Shown piece after piece: positions 61,781-64,000 of a stretch of 64,000 nucleotides of DNA. The stretch spans positions 9,801,001-9,865,000 of the forward strand of contig NC_091972.1 in NCBI RefSeq assembly GCF_036711975.1, written 5' to 3'. The position numbers were made by a program, and so were the translations under genes. Under the pieces are notes generated by a model. The model was not told the DNA's origin and ran no database searches. It saw only the letters and a list, made by a program, of their open reading frames with translations. Every line of letters starts with the position of its first letter. Position 1 is the first letter of the stretch. Origin of the DNA: Onthophagus taurus. Taxonomy: Eukaryota; Arthropoda; Insecta; Coleoptera; Scarabaeidae.

Positions 61781-64000
61781 TCTTTAAGTACTAAATAATA
61801 CATGGAAAAGGAAAAAATGAAATGGAGCCAAAACAGTCAGTTGTAATACAATATTGGGTCTCTCTCAAAAGTAGAATTGTTACTGTAAAAAATTTTACTA
61901 CTTCATGGAATTCTAACGTTGCAGATGATATGTTACGTTGACAAAACTAAAATGGTTCATTTTTGAACTACGAAAAACACAATTAATACATTTTACCACC
62001 AAATACAATAAATGAGACTTTTTGCGTAACGAAATTGAAGGATAATCTCAAGTTCTTGGTCTTCATCCCGATGTAATTATTTGTTGGGATGAATGTACTA
62101 GAGTTCAATTAAGCAGCATGGAGGTTCACTCATAGTAAATTTTTATGATGGAGAGTATTATCAGATCATTGTGCGATTCTGACCCTTCCCTGTATTATAT
62201 AGGTTTCTACACTATTCTGCTAACATTTTTCCCATAATCATTTTATAATCATGTAATTATTGTTAAGTGTATTGTATATTCCAATACATATACTTCTATA
62301 ATTAATATTCTAATAAAATGTGATAAGAATAATACTGTGTATAATGTTAGTTGATTCAATATGTTTGCCTAAAAGTAATTAATCAGGTGATATTTTACTC
62401 ATCTTGGATGACAACAGCAATGACTTATGGATGACAACTTTTATGCATTAATACTAAACTCTCAGTGTAAGACCCAGTGTATTTTGATTCTTAGAATTTC
62501 TTTCAGCACTCAAAAACTGCTACCAAGTATATTTATTAATAAGAGAAGGCGAATTGAAATATTCAGGTCGCCTGTTTGTTGTTGTTTTAGAGTTAGCCTA
62601 TATTTTTCACAACAAACGCATTACAAACAAAAAAAACTATACTTCTACCGACCATCTATTTTAGATACCTTTTTTCTATTTTTGCCTCTTCTCATGAGCC
62701 TTTTTCTGTGCCACGGCACTGTTCATGCACATATGGCGACAGAGATTCAGATATTTTACTCCAATAAATTAGTGCAATATCTATGAAGACTGTAAGATTC
62801 ACAACAACTCGAATATATGTTACAAGCGTCTGAGCTGTGCTCCCAATCTTCTTGACGTCTGACTCAGTGATTTTATTAAAGGTATACTACTGCGTTGAAT
62901 CTATATCTGTATCTCTTCTTTAAGTCTTTTTATATCAATTATTCCAGATCATGAATCTCCTTCAAGCTCTGTCGATTTCTTCGTTTTTAATGTGTTGTAA
63001 TTTCGATTAGGAGCTGCAATAGTAAATGAGTATCAGGAAAGAAGAGGTGGAATAGAATCTATTCTGTAATTTGTATCTTTCAATCAAGTAAACTAATTCA
63101 AACTGAACACTAAGAGTGCGCTTTGAAAAAGATTTGGAACAGATCTTACCAATCATTTAGCAGATCTTGAGCATCATATCAGTCGTTCATACTTTCACAT
63201 AATCCTTTTTTCTCATTGCGTTTAATTTAATGTGTATCTTAACATGTAATATTCTGTTGTCAATACCGAAAAAATTTGACACACCTTCATCTCAAACTTC
63301 TCATTCAGGTATTTTTACCTCTCCTTTTAATCTGAAAGTTGAGAACTGTCGACTATAATTCCTGTAAGATTAGTGAGTTTCGAAGGCTCTCCAGATACTA
63401 GGATTTGTTATATGTTCAATTATAATAATATAATATATAATATATATAATAATATAATATATGTTCGATTTGCCATTGTATAAGATTGTAATATGCACAG
63501 TAATAGCAAAGATTTTTTTATCAAAGAAAATATGGTTGATAAAAAAAATACATTTATGTAATATTATTTTATAACAAACTCATTTTGAGGTGAAATTAAA
63601 AAATAAAAATATTTCTTACCCACACTCCTTAACGACGTATTTTATCTTTCAATTCATCGAAGTTGTTTCGTTGGAAACTAATAATACAGAAGATAATAAT
63701 TATATTATTAAGAAGCGAATTGATTTGCGTGACCACAATTGATTTAATACATGGTGATGAAACGACAAAAATAGACTTTACAGTATTTTCTAAGTCATAA
63801 AGACTTAGGAAATTCTGTGATACAAAATACAAATCAAAACCAATTATAAAAAATAATCCATTTAAATAACTTTTTAAAATTAATAGTGATGAAGTAATAG
63901 TAGTAATAAATAGGTAATGTGATAATAAAAATAAGGATATTGGAGAATTTTAATAACTTGAAGATCTGTGGGATACCTGCGAATAAATTTACATAAAAAC
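61781..64000. other. AT-rich intergenic DNA to the window edge
   Basis: No gene or named repeat is recognised. There is a TA/TAAT-rich run at 63420-63465. The minus-strand frame at 63629-63832 ends beside a GTAAGA donor, but its reading frame has a stop before it. Confidence 0.5.

Noticed and set aside
63629-63832. Minus-strand open frame near the right edge beside a GTAAGA donor
   Set aside because: The frame stops before the donor, the composition is AT-driven, and no homology is recognised.

Overview
The window looks like nuclear DNA of an insect, most likely a beetle. It is AT-rich, its genes carry short GT-AG introns, and transposable elements of many superfamilies make up much of it. 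Homologues were recognised from conserved motifs only; no database search was run, and the beetle call is an inference from overall character.

Left block (1-11.3 kb): compact housekeeping genes. CNOT11 (minus, its 3' end cut off by the window) and Ada2b/TADA2B (plus) are head to head. RRP15 (minus) is convergent with Ada2b and head to head with a small unrecognised gene at 10.7 kb. Ada2b has a 2.2 kb intron filled by an old LINE and appears to have a choice of C-terminal reading frames. The last visible CNOT11 intron holds a Jockey-type LINE split by a PIF/Harbinger element.

Middle (11.3-53 kb): a TE-rich, gene-poor landscape. It contains a FoxD-type forkhead gene (14.4-16.6 kb), two near-identical F-box genes (40.0 and 43.9 kb) that bracket a secreted carboxylesterase with an atypical GYSAG nucleophile elbow (41.2-43.1 kb), and only repeats otherwise. 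The repeats include a 174-bp satellite, an exact 122-bp satellite, two hAT copies in opposite orientation with target duplications, MITEs of several kinds, a dispersed CTAG-rich hairpin module, nested inserts and LINE fragments. Short GC-rich islands between the repeats may be regulatory DNA or exons I cannot resolve.

Right block (53-64 kb): CDIN1 (minus) and NOC3 (plus) are head to head and structurally complete. NOC3 is followed by a possible fragment of a minus-strand gene and by AT-rich DNA with a decayed LINE.

The recognised genes act in mRNA deadenylation (CNOT11), histone acetylation (Ada2b), ribosome biogenesis (RRP15, NOC3), erythroid-disease-linked nuclease function (CDIN1), developmental transcription (FoxD), ubiquitin ligase substrate choice (F-box pair) and ester hydrolysis. 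They do not form one pathway. No tRNA, rRNA, CRISPR or prokaryotic feature was seen.
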